Shown here in pieces: positions 63,632-64,000 of a stretch of DNA of 64,000 bases. The position numbers were made by a program, and so were the translations under genes. The notes under the pieces are model-generated. The model worked only from the letters and a program-made list of their open reading frames with translations. It did no database searches and had not been told where the DNA came from. Source of the DNA: Aeromonas diversa CDC 2478-85 (GTDB taxonomy: Bacteria > Pseudomonadota > Gammaproteobacteria > Enterobacterales > Aeromonadaceae); contig NZ_CDCE01000008.1 of assembly GCF_000819805.1 (NCBI RefSeq), positions 1 to 64,000 of the forward strand, given 5' to 3'. The stretch's first letter is position 1; the number at the start of each line of letters is the position of its first letter.

Positions 63632-64000
63632 ATGAACATAGCGCACTTCTCTATTCGCCATCGGGTCATCAGCTGGATGTTTTCCCTGTTGTTGCTGGTC
63701 GGTGGCAGCCTCTCCTTCCTCGGGCTGGGTCAGCTGGAGTTTCCCGAATTCACCATCAAGTCGGCGCTGGTGATCACTCCCTATCCGGGCGCCTCTCCGC
63801 AGCAGGTGGAGGAGGAAGTCACCCTGCCGCTGGAGGAGGCCATCCAGCAACTGGCCTACGTCGACCACATCACTTCGATCAATGGGGCCGGGGTCTCGCA
63901 AATCGAGGTGGAGATCAAGGAGCAGTACGACAAGCACGATCTGCCCCAGATCTGGGACGAGCTGCGCCGCAAGGTCAATGACCATGCCGGATCTCTGCCG
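63632..64000 (+). CDS. RND family efflux pump, N-terminal part (cut by window end)
   Basis: The first 123 residues of an AcrB/MdtB-type inner-membrane transporter. IRHRVISWMFSLLLLVGGSLSFLGLGQLEFPEFTIKSALVITPYPGASPQQVEEEVTLPLEEAIQQL is the canonical start with the first membrane helix. The frame is open at the window edge. It pairs with the preceding adaptor. Confidence 0.92.
   Translation, partial: MNIAHFSIRHRVISWMFSLLLLVGGSLSFLGLGQLEFPEFTIKSALVITPYPGASPQQVEEEVTLPLEEAIQQLAYVDHITSINGAGVSQIEVEIKEQYDKHDLPQIWDELRRKVNDHAGSLP

Overview
The window is GC-rich, gene-dense chromosomal DNA from a gammaproteobacterium, most likely an Aeromonas or close relative. The evidence is an enteric-type housekeeping set (crp-yhfA-prkB-yheU-yheT, yheV-slyD-slyX-fkpA, epd-pgk-fba, arcB, rfaH, metNIQ) combined with Vibrio/Aeromonas-type modules: a TonB2 operon with TtpC and DUF3450 proteins, DUF2860 and TIGR04219 outer-membrane proteins, CheV, and a 2HCT malate transporter. 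No rRNA, tRNA, IS element, prophage or CRISPR array was seen. Genus assignment is inference from gene order and protein likeness; no search was run.

Layout. 1-150: cluster of small palindromes. 307-8316: dusA, an orphan OppA-like binding protein, a secreted ParB-like nuclease, a CatB-type acetyltransferase, a crotonase, a PCu(A)C copper chaperone, an outer-membrane barrel and an SDR oxidoreductase. 8371-19361: rlmA, the crp/yhfA divergent pair, two lipoproteins, the cheV-yheT-yheU-prkB run, a solute-binding protein, a possible regulator, then yheV-slyD, slyX, a WD40 lipoprotein and fkpA. 19462-25242: sugar kinase, epd, pgk, fba and a PuuB-like oxidase. 25299-33595: DUF2860 protein, arcB, dgt, two very small genes, a chemoreceptor with a long structured leader, and rfaH. 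33691-36355: metNIQ behind an array of MetJ-type boxes.

36460-50880 is the most integrated block. A TonB2 energising operon (DUF3450, TtpC, ExbB2, ExbD2, TonB2, TPR protein) lies just downstream of a large TonB-dependent receptor. Across a 720-bp AT-rich gap, and divergent from the receptor, is a complete five-gene Yej/Opp-like peptide ABC importer. Together they could form one outer-membrane-to-cytoplasm route for a peptide-like substrate; the link is inference from adjacency.

50881-54376 holds two unannotated-looking small genes. One is a 38-aa protein with a convincing promoter and an exact TGTGA-N6-TCACA CRP site. A MarR-HlyD-DUF2955 efflux operon follows, behind a striking paired-palindrome operator. 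54531-59656 is a transporter, malic enzyme, sensor kinase and response regulator cluster equivalent to maePEKR. 59685-64000 has an EamA exporter with a divergent AraC regulator, and a LysR regulator divergent from an RND efflux operon that runs off the window edge.

Starts were moved inward from the longest frame where a Shine-Dalgarno sequence, signal peptide or family length favoured it. Many very long frames on the opposite strand of these GC-rich genes were judged shadows and left out.
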